Shown: positions 38,876 to 51,700 of the stretch, piece after piece | How positions within the stretch are numbered: position 1 is the first letter of the stretch | Layout of the letters: the number at the start of each line of letters is the position of its first letter | Assembly: GCA_009741485.1 (NCBI GenBank) | Contig: CM019227.1 | Location: 12,067,647 to 12,131,646 of the forward strand | Origin: Malurus cyaneus samueli | Lineage: Eukaryota > Chordata > Aves > Passeriformes > Maluridae | Length of the DNA: 64,000 nucleotides | Direction of reading: 5' to 3' | Made by a program: the position numbers and the translations under genes | The notes under the pieces: model-generated | What the model saw: only the letters and a program-made list of their open reading frames with translations | Told to the model about the DNA's origin: nothing | The model's database searches: none

Positions 38876-39661
38876 CAACACAGCATGGGAATGTGTTCAT
38901 AATGATCTATGTATCATTGAAAGAGTTCATTGCTTCGGTCAGCTGAGCAGAAGGTCCTTGCCCACGACAAAAGCCCTTCAGGCAGGTAGCAGTGCCAGGG
39001 ACAAAAACCTGACCCCACCATTAGCCCCTGTTGATCTGCTGTGCCCAGATTTTCAGTTTGCAGAGACTGGTAATTGAACCTGTGATAAGTGAAAGTTCAC
39101 AGCAAACGGGGCCCTGAGCACCTGCCTGTATTTGACACTGAGGCAGAGATGGTCGAGACTTTGGCTTCTCTGAGCTCTAGAGCAAGGAGGGATCACAGGA
39201 AGAGTGGCAAAGCTGCTGCCAAGACAGTTTTGCTCCAACAATGCAAGAAAAGGACAGCATACAAATCATACGTGTGTGTGCCTGGCAGGAGTCCACAAAG
39301 GCTTGTTCTTGGAAGACATTCTGAGAAAGCTAAAGAGGCATTCTGCAATCCATTAAAAATAATGTATGCAGAGTAATGCCTTATAACTAGAAATGTCTGA
39401 GAATAGAAGCATCAATTTTACTTTTCCTTCTCGCTTGCACTCAGTTTTTGAGATGAAGAACTGCACTGTGAAAGACCAGTGGGTGACAACAGTCCAGCTA
39501 ATAGGGAGACAGACATGACAAAAAGGGTTGGATTCTAAAGGGATGTAACCTGTGTCCCCTATGCATTCTGTCTTCCATTCCACATTTTACTTTAGGCAGG
39601 TACCATTGGGCAGACACTCAAAATCTGTCCTGGGTGTTGTTGTGCCAAGCTGCATTTGGGT

Positions 39662-39790
39662 TCAAAAACACTGTTAATTAGCATCATTAGCAGTCCCCCA
39701 TTCATCACTTTGTATCAGCTAATCACGGCTCTTAGAGGAACTTAAATTTGATGTAGTGGCACTGTAACAAATTATTGAAACCCAACACCG
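39662..39790. promoter_or_regulatory. Candidate conserved non-coding element
   Basis: Unique AT-rich sequence with a TTAATTAGC homeodomain-type core at 39674, then CATCATTAGCAG and CAGCTAATCACGG. It contains no repeats and no open frame. The density of TAAT-type cores resembles enhancers in introns of neural genes, but conservation cannot be seen from one sequence. Confidence 0.22.
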
Positions 39791-42700
39791 AGAATTTCTG
39801 TTTGAGTATCAATTTGTCAGGAAGGAAAAGGTTCAGTTTTGAAAGGTTCCTCACATTCTGTAAACCCATCCAACTTACACTGCTGAGAGGCACAGGACTG
39901 CAAGACAACAGCTTCTTGTTTGGATTGTAACTAAATAAACAAAGAAAAATCCCCGAGACAGAGAAGTCAGTCCTCAGTACATTGCCTCATTTAGGAAAGG
40001 TAATACTGCATGAATACAGACTCCAGTGAGAGTGGCTATATTCCAGACTGGAAATAAAGTTCCTATGGTTTAATAAAAGACAGAGCTAAGGGATAACAAA
40101 CACCCCACTTTCAAGGTTTCAATGCAAAATCAACCCATGCTCATTTACAAGGGACTGAGGGTTAATTTAACAACTCATTTTTATTCTGTGAAGAGAATTG
40201 TTGATCTCAGTGGCTTCCTAGTGACATTATAAACCACAGCTCTGAAAGAGAATCGGGTAAGTTGGTCTTGCCAGGAAGGTCAAGGAGATGGATGGGGTGA
40301 GGTGTGTTCACTGGGGTATGGGATTTCTGTGTGAGGCACACTGGCTGTGAAAAATGCAAATAAACACAGGCCCTGTGCTGAGGAGGGAAACGGTACTGGG
40401 AATTTAATTCAGCAGCAGCATATTTGTAAACTGAGCAACGCTGAGGTACCACTACTGAATATGTACTGAACTACTGAAATTCAGTTTATAAACATTGGCC
40501 TAATTGCATTAAAGTAGGTGCTCATAAAACACATTCAGACAGATCTTTGGAAATGTTCTGAATTTCTCAGATTCTGCCATTCTCAAAAAGTGTTGGTTTC
40601 ACCAAGAGCAAAATAAAACCCAAGCACTGATCAAAACTTCACACTAAATAAGATAGTTTCCAAAATATCAGATGTGTATTTTCATACTTTTGCCTCAACT
40701 TACAAATTATACAATACACCAGTTTGTAATGAAGAGAGAAGAATCAAGAGAAAGTAATCATGTAAAGGCCATAAAGGAATAACCAACTAGCTGAGAGATT
40801 TAATGAATGATGGTTTTTTAAATTCCAGAAAAAAGAAAAGAAATTCTCCAACAAGTAGTTTATGGAGTCAACTTTCTTTGCTGTAGACTCACATTAAAGT
40901 GGAAGGCAAAATTTAGGCTAGAGATACTTTCCTAGATCCATCTCCTATTCCTGCCCATTAAACCTTTCTCCCAGAGGAACAGAGACCCATGCCTGGCCTA
41001 CTGCAGTTATTTTGAAAACTGTTTTTCAGTAAAGACTACTTAGAAAAAATTATTTTCATTTTGGCAAAGGGATTTTAATTGGATAGACAGTTTCAACCTC
41101 TGTTCAGGTGGGAGAAGTCTTTTAAAAGCCACCAAATTTTGCTTCTCCAAAGCAGTAAGATTTTCTCATTTATTGAAACATATATTCATCATTGTTCTTC
41201 AAGAGTAGAGGTGTCACTCTGCGAAAGGCCATTAAAATGCAAAAATAGAACTAGGCCATCTTCATGCTGCACGTCAGGGTATGTGCAGGGACATTATTGA
41301 TCACAGAAATTACACATAAGAGACTCCTAAAATAACGTGGGGGGTGAGGCAGCAGCTCCCACAGTTGTCTTTTAAGTCTGAAGGTTCAAAATAAAATGGG
41401 ATCATTACTGAAATGTTAAATAGGGAAATAAAGTTCCTCTTGATACAGGATTGCCTGTGTCCTAATTATGGAAAGATTTTCTGTCCTCCTTTTCCTCCAC
41501 TCTCCTGTCTACTTGGCACTTCCTTCAAAAGGATACGCATGTCAGCAGTAGAGAAGATCAAATAATCTGAAGGCTGAAGTCACTTATTATACTTTTGAAT
41601 GATCCTTAAGATTACTTATAATATTAAAATTAAATGGTATCTTATAATGTGACATTAATTTCCTTTAAATGTAATAGTATAATATCAAATTTAAAAAATA
41701 AAGTAAGTCCCCTCCCCTAGTCAGTGCCTGGATGGTAATTCCAAGGGGGAAAATGGACAGATGTTTGTCCCCTGTTTCTCAGGATAGGTCCTGAAATCCA
41801 CAATTTTAAGTGCAAAAAGAAAAGTGTATTTTAAAATCTATCTTTTTTCTCATTTTCTATTCTTGTCTCTAGCATCTAAGCATGAAACAGAGTTCTTTTA
41901 CCTCTTGCTGCAATGCCATCAGTGGCTGCACGAGGAGCCATTTGTGAGTAATGAGAGTGTTGGAGCTGAGAACGGGTCCGTGGTGAGCTCCCAGCTCTGT
42001 GGTTACTCACACAGGATAGACTCGGTCTGCTTCACTTGCAATATTAGATTTACAAATGAGACAGACTAAATATTAGAGATGTTTAGAATACGCCATTCCC
42101 CCACCAAAGACTGCATTTTCTTTCTCAAAAGGAGTTGTTTGTCTGATGCTGTCTCGCCTAATTATTTTCCCCTGAAACTATTGTGCATATATTTGAATAA
42201 AACAACATTATGTAAATAGAAAATAATTCAACTCTAGAAATTGCTGCAATAACAATGTGGAACACATCATAACTAAGCAGCTAAATGTTAGGATATTATT
42301 CTACATAAAGGGCCAATCCAAATTACTGTGGCTTACATAAATGCCTGCTTAGATAAGGTTTGACACTGATTAAAAGAGAACCATACACAGGGCTCCAAAA
42401 TATTACTTTAAAAAAATTATTTTTAGTTATCAGAAGTTAACATCTAAAGATTCAAAGAATCAGACAGTCACTTTTGGAAGACAAGACATCACTATCCACT
42501 AAAAAAAACCCCAACCAAACTCAGTAATTTTAAGAAACTAACAATAAACAACATAAGAAAACAGAGGAGCGGTCATGTCTGAGGAAAAGAGGGGCAGGTT
42601 TGAAGAGCATCTGGAAAATTACATTGTTTCTATCTGATGGGCCATGAGAATTCATCTGCCCATTTGGAGAAAGGATTGGGTTTGCCAAGTGCCATTACCT

Positions 42701-44740
42701 TTGAGAACTACCCAATGGATGAAATTCCGTAAAACACTCAAAAACAAAAGTGCGCTACCAAGCCCTAGAACAAAACTCCATTAAAATAATTTAGTATTTA
42801 TTTAATTCATGAATTAAGAGAAAAGGGAAAGAAAGGGAGAAAGGACTAGAAATAGACATGGTCATGAATAACCACTAATGCAGATTTCTCAGGAGCAAAT
42901 GGAGCTAAACCTGAGCAATTCCCTTTCGTGTCAATGGAACAGGCGCTTTGCTATAACAAATCCTGATTTTTAACAGGATTTCAGAAGCTGTTTCTAAAAG
43001 GTTGGCACAAATTTGCCTGAAAACTGCATTCAGAGAATAACCCCAAGTGATTCCTATTTATTTTAATGTTAGGATACAGTGAACAGAGTTCTGCAGTGAT
43101 TTATTCTATCTCCAATATTTCCATTAATGAGGGGGACAATGGAACAGTTTACATATACTTATTAAATTTTAGTAAGTGAACACCATGAAGCTGGAAGGTG
43201 TTTCAAAGATTTTGAAGGACAGAATTAGAATTCAAAAGAATTTAAAACGCAGAAACATCATATGAAAAACAAGGTGCCTTGCTATTAAATGAGACACAAG
43301 GTTCTATGTTTAAGAACAGTCATTGTGAAGAGCAGTCTGACATAAAAAGATTTCTGGGCTTCAGGGGATCGAAAGCAGAAATGGATCAACAACGCTATAC
43401 TGATGCCAGAGAATTAATTGTATATTGGGGGCATAATTAAGTAGACATCTTGCAAGATATGAGACATATGAGACACCAAAGCTCAGAAAAGATGTGTTCA
43501 GAAAGGCTGGATTCCTGAAACCTCTAATCATTCTATGTGAGAGGCATTAAAACACTCATTCTGTGGCGCAGAGGCTTCAAAATACATGAAATGATGCAGC
43601 ACAAAGAAGAGTCATCACCCTTTGAAAAGCCAGTTATTTGTATTTCCTGTGATCTGTGCAACAGGAGAACATGCAACCTACTTAATAATCAATAAATGTT
43701 GTTCTCTGCTGTTCCAAAAGATAACAAATTATTATCATTTATCTGAGAGCAGAACTCCAATTCTTCCCTGACCTTCCGTGTTCTTTCTCTGAGCTTTTGC
43801 TTGCTTAACACAGACTAACAAACAGACAGTAACAAGACTTGCAGATGTGGACAGGGAAAGGAGAGATCCATAACTGGATGTTACAGCTTCACTGGAGTCC
43901 AGGATGTAATTTCCTATTTAGAGAGACTCTAAGAGAATAAACTAGATTATGCCAGAAAGTAAAAAGCACACTCATCTCCATTGCTGAGCCAGGTATATCA
44001 GGACAGAACATGCCACTGGGAAGTGCTTTAAGTTGAGATAAATATTGAAGAAAAATATTTCTTAAGCCCTACGTTAACCAGATGATTCACCAGACAAACT
44101 GTCCTCAACCTTTGGCAGCTGAATGGAAACAACACTGAGCAACTTCTTCCCAATTTTACCTCTCTCTCTGCCCTAAATCTTACTCTTAATTGCTTTTGCC
44201 TTGAATGATGTGAGAGTCCTACAGGGAATTTGTTACTCACAAGCTACAGGCAAGGGAATGCTCACTTACTGCTTAGACACAACAGTAAATAATAAAGGCA
44301 TGAAGTTGGCTTCTATAATTTTATACTGTCTAGTCTTTTCCTTCTAAACTGTTAGTGTATGGTATATGGATAGCTAATAGACAAATTAATGGGATGCCTG
44401 AAGCAAAGCAATTTTTAATGTATTCAAACCATTAGAGTGAAAGAAAACAATAAACAAAGCACACAAATATTTAGAATAACATTATAATGATAGGCACATT
44501 CCCATTGTGTAAAAGTATATTAATTGCTGGAAAGAAAGTAATTTCATTGAAAGACAAAGCAGTCAAAACAACGGATCTGAGCTGGCTGGTAAATCACAGT
44601 AGACTCTTTTTATTTCTGGGGAAAGGTACAGGAGTGTTTGATTTGTAAAACAACTGCTACCTTATGGGAAACTATAAAGAACATTCTTCTGGGCAAAAAA
44701 AAAATTCTGTTGTGTAAGTCAAATTTGCTGAATTTATCTT

Positions 44741-44830
44741 TTCTTAATTTGCATGGCTAAGGATATTTGTAGTGCTCAAAGTGTATATAACTGGTGGGTT
44801 TAATTAATTTCTCAACTGTGCTACTTGAGG
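44741..44830. promoter_or_regulatory. Candidate regulatory segment with a POU octamer
   Basis: A perfect octamer ATTTGCAT lies at 44747-44754, followed by GGCTAAGGAT, GTGTATATAACTGG and TTTAATTAATTTC. POU-domain factors bind the octamer, and several are neural. Single motif matches are common by chance. Confidence 0.2.
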
Positions 44831-44978
44831 CAAAAGAAGATGAAGAAAACCAGAAACGTGGGCAGGAGTGAGAACACAGAACTGCTCCCTGCCCTCCCAC
44901 AACTCAAGCACTGGAAATTGATATGAAAGCAGGGTCCTGATATCTCCAGAGTTCATCTGCTTATTGCCTTCTTAGAGG

Positions 44979-45059
44979 TTATAATCCTCTGTTTGTGAAG
45001 CCACAATGGGTAGCTGTGGAGAAGATTACAATGTCACAAATCCTATCAGAGGATTATAA
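44979..45059. repeat. Foldback: 13-bp inverted repeat
   Basis: TTATAATCCTCTG at 44979-44991 is the exact reverse complement of CAGAGGATTATAA at 45047-45059. Pairing can extend inward (TTTGTGA with TCACAAA) if a small bulge is allowed. The left arm is also nearly palindromic by itself (AGAGGTTATAATCCTCT). It could be a relic of a small non-autonomous DNA transposon or a chance foldback; no target-site duplication was identified. Confidence 0.65.
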
Positions 45060-45619
45060 GTCTGTCAGGTTGTGAGTAATTATGATGGAAAAGCAAACCT
45101 CCAGAGGACATAAAAATAACCTTCATAAAAGGAGATCCAGTGGCACATAATAAAAGTCTACATGGAAAACCAACCTCAGACTGCAGCTCTTTTGCAAAGC
45201 AAGAGCCCAGAAAATATTATGAGAATGTGAGTGTGAGGGCACAGCATGGAGCCCAAGGGAAATGAAAAGCAAAGAGAGAGGCTTCCAGCCAGTTTAGTCA
45301 CAAGGCCAGTGATATTCCACTCCCACCCTCCTCGGATGGCAGTAAAACAGCCAACTGGTTCCACAGAACTCTGCTCCTACACACTTGGAGCTTAACCAGA
45401 AACAAGGAACCCAAACCTGAAACATGATGAAGGCCCCATCTCCTAAATCCCTGTGACCACAGAGAATTCAGCACCTCACAGCACTGGAGACTTCATCTAG
45501 AAGACAGTGGGAAGCTTCAGTCTACAGGTCTGGATTTTAAATGGTACACAAGGATGCAGTTGTCTGTTTCCCATTTGCAACCTGTCACAGAGTTCAGAAG
45601 AGCTCACAGGCATAAGATT

Positions 45620-45621
<2 letters not shown>

Positions 45622-45666
<45 letters not shown>

Positions 45667-45729
45667 TATATATATATAATAAATAGATATATATAGATAT
45701 ATATATAATATATATAATAATATATATAT
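45622..45729. repeat. (TA)n microsatellite with interruptions
   Basis: About 39 bases of pure TA alternation (45622-45660) are followed by a mixed TA tract with AATTAA, AATAAATAGA and ATAGATA interruptions to 45729. The pure left part and the interrupted right part suggest ongoing expansion on one side. Open frames here with Ile/Tyr alternation are artefacts of the repeat. Confidence 0.97.
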
Positions 45730-48700
45730 CCATAATTTAAATAATAAAAGTGATAGCAGCATATTTAGTAAGAAAAAGGCCTATTTATAGGAATATGGAG
45801 TGTTTTTCCATGACTGGAATCAGACAGCAGTGGAGCCTCACACTTCCTTGACCATACTGGTACTGATTTTCCTTCTTTTATGTTTCAACTCCTCTCCCAT
45901 TCACTCACCCCTTATATCATTATTAAAAGAAGTAAAATCTCTGACTTTCACCTAGGTAAGTGGCTGAATAATGTAGATAGAAAATTGCAGGGGTGAAAGA
46001 ATGAGGATTTGTATTGTAAAATTAATGCTGTCTTCATCTTTGCTTCAGATATAAGTATTCAGAATGAAGAGTCCATCTGGTTTTGAGTGTGTGTAGATAG
46101 CATTGGCTTCATAAGAGCGCAGCAGTAAACTCCACTGCCCTGGAAGGAAATGGGAGTTTTGCCATTTAAAAACAGGCATGGGGCATTGTTCGAGCAACAG
46201 CAGCACTGTGACTGCAGAGCTCCCCGATACATCCCTGCAGTTCATCTCTCCTGCCAGAGGAAGAGCAGCTCCTCCTAAGATATTCACCAAAAGCAGAGCA
46301 CCCTGGATTTTATGACCTGACTCCTTGACCTTCTTTCCCATATCCAGATAAACCAGCTCATGAATCTCCCTACCATAATTCTTTATGAAGACTGCACCCA
46401 CAATAGCCTTGTTCATTGGTGTCTCAAATGAGATCAGCAAGGTGCTGAGAGATGCCATCCTATCTCTTGCCAATTTTCAGCTTGGAGGGACAAGGAATTT
46501 CGGTGTCAGTCAGCATTCTGAGCCCTGCTGATGCACACCACTCCCAGCAGGGGATGGGTGTCCTTCCCTTTCCTGTGCTCCACTCAGCACAGCCCCAGCC
46601 CCACTGGGCCAGAGGGAGCTCAGCACCTCTACTCTGACAGTGCAAATGGAGATGTTCCTGCATCTCCTGCAGTGGGGAGGGAGCCTGGCCTCAGAGATGC
46701 ACTGAGGTTATTTGTATGTGAAAGAGCACACAGCCTTCACCATGGGAGCAAGCAGCAGAGCAAAAGGTTAATTGTGCAGGAATTACCAAACATAAAGTAT
46801 CAGAGGTCAGTGTGCTGAGAGACTCCTGCACTCAGGAGCATCCCAACAGTACCACGGGACTAAATCCTGCACCCCTTGCTAGGACAGGGAAAGGCATGAA
46901 CCCCGATGGTGGATGACACGCATTTACACTGTCGACTGTCACTTCCATTAAACAGAAACTTTTTTTTTTTGCTGGATGAAATGCCATCCCACTCATCTCA
47001 GATCTTTTCTGTGATTGTGATTAGATGGGTAGGTTGTCTGTGCTACAAGAATGTTTTTGTGATGTGGTGCAGAGGAAGAACAGATCACTGACTAGCATAA
47101 ATTGCCATGAAAAATATGTATTGTCTCAGAGCTATCACATTTAGGACAACTACTCACATGACTCGTGCATCACTGATGAGAAAACAAAATAGCCTGCAAA
47201 TTTTAAGGGACAAAGACATAGAGAGATGACTTACTACAGCATTATATACAGAATAACACAGCTCTGTGGGCTACTGGGGTAGACCCTCATCCCAGAAGTT
47301 GCATTGCAAGGCTGTAAGTGTTGAGAAATGGCAGCAGTAACGATCAAAGATTGAAAAGATTGAAAGGAGTGAAATTATTATTTCAGAGAGGAGACAAATA
47401 TTTGAAAAGTGGCAAAGAAGCATTTAAAATAATGAATTACAAAGAAGTTGAATTGCAAGCATCTGTTCTTGCAAAAGTAAAAAATCAGCTAAATTGCAAG
47501 GCAGAGAAATTAAGATCAGATGAGAGGAATACTTTTCAATTTAGAACTTACACTAGACTGTGGAAAATGTTGCAGCAGAATGCCATTAATTTAACAAGAG
47601 CTGAAATATCATTTTTTAACTGTGTGAAGAATAAGGCCATGGATATTTATAACAGCAAACACAAACAAAAGGGTTCAAGTTTATAAGTTTTGGGGTGTAC
47701 CTGTTTTGTTGTTTCTGGGAATAAGTAAGGGATAAGCACGCACCTCTCAGAGATTATTTTGCATATAAATATCTTTGGGGCTCTTGCACTCTCCTATCCC
47801 ACTTCAGTACTGGGCAGAGAGTGGCTGTTAAACTGCAGGGACCACACATGTCAGGTGTGTCCATATGTGCACAAATAGTGCCCTGATTCACCTTTTGCAG
47901 GACAAACCCTTGTATGGGCTGGGTGTGAATAAGAATATCCTTTAAAATACAACATTTAATGCAAATCTGAAGGAAGGGGTAAAGAATGTGAATAAAGAGA
48001 GTGACAATGGCATCACAGTACCTACAGACTATAAAGGTGTAAGAAAATGCACAGACACAAAACCTCCATCAGTGTCAGTTCAGTTGCACTGGGACAACCT
48101 GCAGAGAGGCAAGAAAAAGTATATGGGGCAAGGAATGGGCATCACCCCAACAGGAGGCTCATTCCTGAGTCTTGAATGGAGAACAGTCTTATTATCCAGG
48201 AAGAAACTGGTCTGAAAGGAATTAACAGCATAACAAAGTTGTTGAAATCCTACAGCCTTCATCAAATGTGGGATTTTTCCAAAACGGCACCTGCAGTTTC
48301 TCTTGGAGAGGTTTGTAGGAACAGGAGTATGGATTGGCAATGCTGGATGAGCTGGTCTTATAATTAAGTATATTACACTCAAGAACAAAGAGGCAAATAT
48401 ACTTTTTGTATCAGTGCTGTTATGGATGGGAGGGGAGCAATTTTAAAGTGATATTCTCTAATCACTCAGATCTCTCCTGTTTTCATAGCTGTTATTTTCA
48501 ATTTTAGTTAGTTTAGGGCATATCTTTTTCTCCTGAGTATCTCAAAATGCTCAGCTATTATTATATTTTGCTCTGAATTTTCTCTTTTCCCCCCTTTGAC
48601 TTGCCAGACTTCTTTTGTCTGTCTTGTTCTCATTTCTTTTGTATGTGTGTCTGCAGGTGGCTTTTATAGCAAAATCTCATTCTGCTTTCCTGGCCTCCCC

Positions 48701-51700
48701 CCACCCTCTCCTGTTTTGTTACTGCATTGCCTGTCTCATTTGTGCTTTTCCTGGTGCCTGGAACCACTCATTTACTAATAGATTCCATTCTGTGCCTATG
48801 GAGTTCATTTTCCCTGCTTCCAAGCACGAAATCATTGCCTTCATTGTAGAGAAAGGAATGAATCCTCAGGCCAGTCTGCAGAGCAGGTTGCACTCTCCCA
48901 GGCTGAAGAGGAGGAGGGAAGGGGCTGAGATCAAGGGATGCCCATGGCAGGCTCTTGGCTCTGAAGCAGTGAACGGGTTTATTATTGCTGCAGCCTCCTC
49001 ACAGCCTTTCCTCTAACCCTGAGCCTCCCATTGCTCTGGCAGCTTCTTGACAAGATTAATAAAACTAGGTGAGCACACAGTCTCCTGTAGATAATGCAGA
49101 AATCAAACTTTCAACTTGGAGGCTTTTGCCTTTCTTACCCCATTCGTACATGGGACTATGGCTGGTGTCAGGTGTTTTACACTGAATTCTTATTTGTATT
49201 TAATAATTGTTGACATGCCCATTGCTTGGTTTCTGAATGAAGTGCATTAATCAGATATAACACCATCTTAACTGGACAAAGAACAGAATAATTACAGTGA
49301 CCCATTACACTACTGTCGCGTGATGAATACTAAAGTAACTCCAAAATTCACAATCAGAGGAGGGTAGGAACACTCCTAAAAACCATTTTCACTTGAAATA
49401 CGCAGTAAGCGGTTAACTGTAACATCTTCAATAGATGGATAGGCTGAGATATAGGCCAAGGTAAGAAAGAGGTAATTTTCAGTGAACAATTTTCATCAGC
49501 TGCTGGGACTGATGAAAAGAAGCCAAAGCCTCAAACACTTCCAAAAGTTCACTGTTGGTGGCTGGGATATAAACCCCCATTTCTCTAGCTATAGTCTGGT
49601 TTTGGTGCAACTTCCTTCCAGATCTTATTTTCTTCTCCATGTGTCTCCTAGCAGCTTTTCTACACCTAGAGGTCTTAGGGGAATTACAATCAAAAACACT
49701 CCAGCTTAAGAAGAACTTCTTAATTTTTCTTTTTTTCCCTCTCTCATTTCCATCAGACATCTAGCTTGTGTGTGGTGAGCTCCAGCATATTTCAAACTCC
49801 TCCTTTTGGGCTGATAGTAGGCAGACAGAGAGCAAACCACAAACATTTCATCCACAATAACCTCTAGAGGTCTCGGAAGGTTGGGAGGCACACTGGCATT
49901 GCATTCCCTCGCTTCAGCAAAATACAAGATAGGTTGGGAATACTGCAGGTTTTGAACAATATCACCATTGCTAATCAGGTCTGATTATTCATGCTAGAAG
50001 CTGTGGCACAAACAGTTGAGTTTTTATGATGCTCATACTCTCTTCTTTTTAAAAATAAATACATCAATTGGCAGTGGCACAGTGCAGCTGGTTTTATGAA
50101 ATACTGTGATGGACAACAGCAGTGTCACATTGCCAAAAATAATCTATGAGCACAGCCACAGCTTTGGGGTTAAAGGTGTCCCCATTCAGTGAAGCAGTTA
50201 TTTGCAAATACCAATCACAGAATATCTGGTTTACAAGTATAAAGGATTTCACTTGGCATGAGGGGTCACTGGTGAAGCTGGTAAAGTTTTCCGGTTCCGC
50301 TTTATTCCGACAGAAACCAATTCCTTGTATCACAAAATATTTTGAAAAATCCAACAAATTATTATTTCTTCTCCAAAATGTAACCCTTATTTTTTTTTTC
50401 AACTTCAGGAAAAAATTTAAAATCTCAAATTTCACATGAACATCTTGTGAAGTAGTTGTAGATAAACGTCTTATTTCCTGAGAGAATCCCTATTCAGTAT
50501 TGCTGAGATTGAATTGGTGTTAAATATAAGACAACGCTGCTGAGGCCAATCCCTTTTTTAGTTATAAATACGGATTGCCCTAAGGGAGGGCAGTGCAGCT
50601 CAAGACCTCCCAGGTTCTCACAGCTTACTGGGCTGCTGCAGTGGTTAGACTGGCACTGCCCACTGATCTGACTGCTGCAGAACTGCACCACTGCTGCTTC
50701 AGTTTTGAACATTTCCCAAATAGCATCCAAATATAGGTGAATTTATCCATCATCATGTTAATTATGTGGGGAGAAAAGGACACAAGGGTCTCATTTGCTC
50801 ACTTATTTCTAGAAACCCAAAGATAAGGAATCAGATAGCTCAGTTCAGTGAGCTTGTGATTACATGCAACATTCACCAGTAATAGCCAGTTAGATTAAAA
50901 TTTAGTTTGATTCAGATTTAGACAGATGTATATATCAAGCTGAGATTTCTCTTGTAGGCCCTAGGAATTCATTCCAATGGGACTGCCTTTATAAATAGGA
51001 ATCATTCTTCAATATGGTAAAATGAACTTTGCCAGAGGTGGCCTTTTGCTTAATTTTCTTTGTGCAAATGGCCAAACAGATGAGTAAATTGCACCATGTC
51101 TGCTATGTGGTGATTTAGTCTTGGGTACACATCTGGCTCTGAGTGAGGGGCACTGTGTTAGTCAGTGTGGTAGTGTAGGAATCATTGTCTCTAATTCACT
51201 TGGAATTCATAGTTCAGGAGAGTTCTGGGCTTTTAACAGGACAGGAGAAAAGTCAAAGACGATCTAGAAATTGAAAACATATTTCTTTACATCTTTACAA
51301 ACACTCAAGAGAGCAAGCCCCAGCACCATCAGTAACCCAGCAACCAGGAAGCAACACATTCTGTCACTGAACACCTGGACAGAGCCCGAGTTCACCAAAT
51401 TCATCTTCCCCAGTACATTCCTGCGGTAACTTTCTTCACTATGTTTAAAGAAACAACCAAATAAAACTGGTATGTCTAAGTAAGAAACATACAGAAAACC
51501 AGTCCTGGTTAACTACACCTTTTTTACATTGTTTTTACAAGCTTCCATGGCTGGAAGTCATTTCAGTAGTGAGTGTAGAAATACTGGTGCTCATAATATT
51601 TTCACCACAGTGAAATCATGATGTTTTGACAGATTGAATAATAAGAATTGCCACAAGGGAACTTTACAATAGTAGCATCTATGAAGAAACAATTTAGCTC

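Larger units (their letters stand above)
36975..44700. other. Intronic stretch, no gene seen
   Basis: AT-rich unique DNA. It has almost no long open frames: the longest is 95 codons (+, 39089-39376), which is unrecognised. Contents worth noting are the candidate segments at 38.4 and 39.7 kb and a possible cryptic exon at 41873-41982. Confidence 0.6.

Noticed and set aside
46045..46473. 142-codon minus-strand frame with a fairly natural-looking composition
   Set aside because: With six frames of 64 kb, a handful of frames this long are expected by chance. No motif, domain or homologue was recognised.
47318..47686. 122-codon + frame, Lys/Asn/Gln-rich
   Set aside because: Composition follows the A-rich DNA. 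There is no domain, and no promoter or splice context.
49855..49900. Possible CR1 fragment (CCTCTAGAGGTCTCGGAAGG)
   Set aside because: The first half resembles CR1, but the continuation is in the wrong orientation and no flanking CR1 sequence is present.
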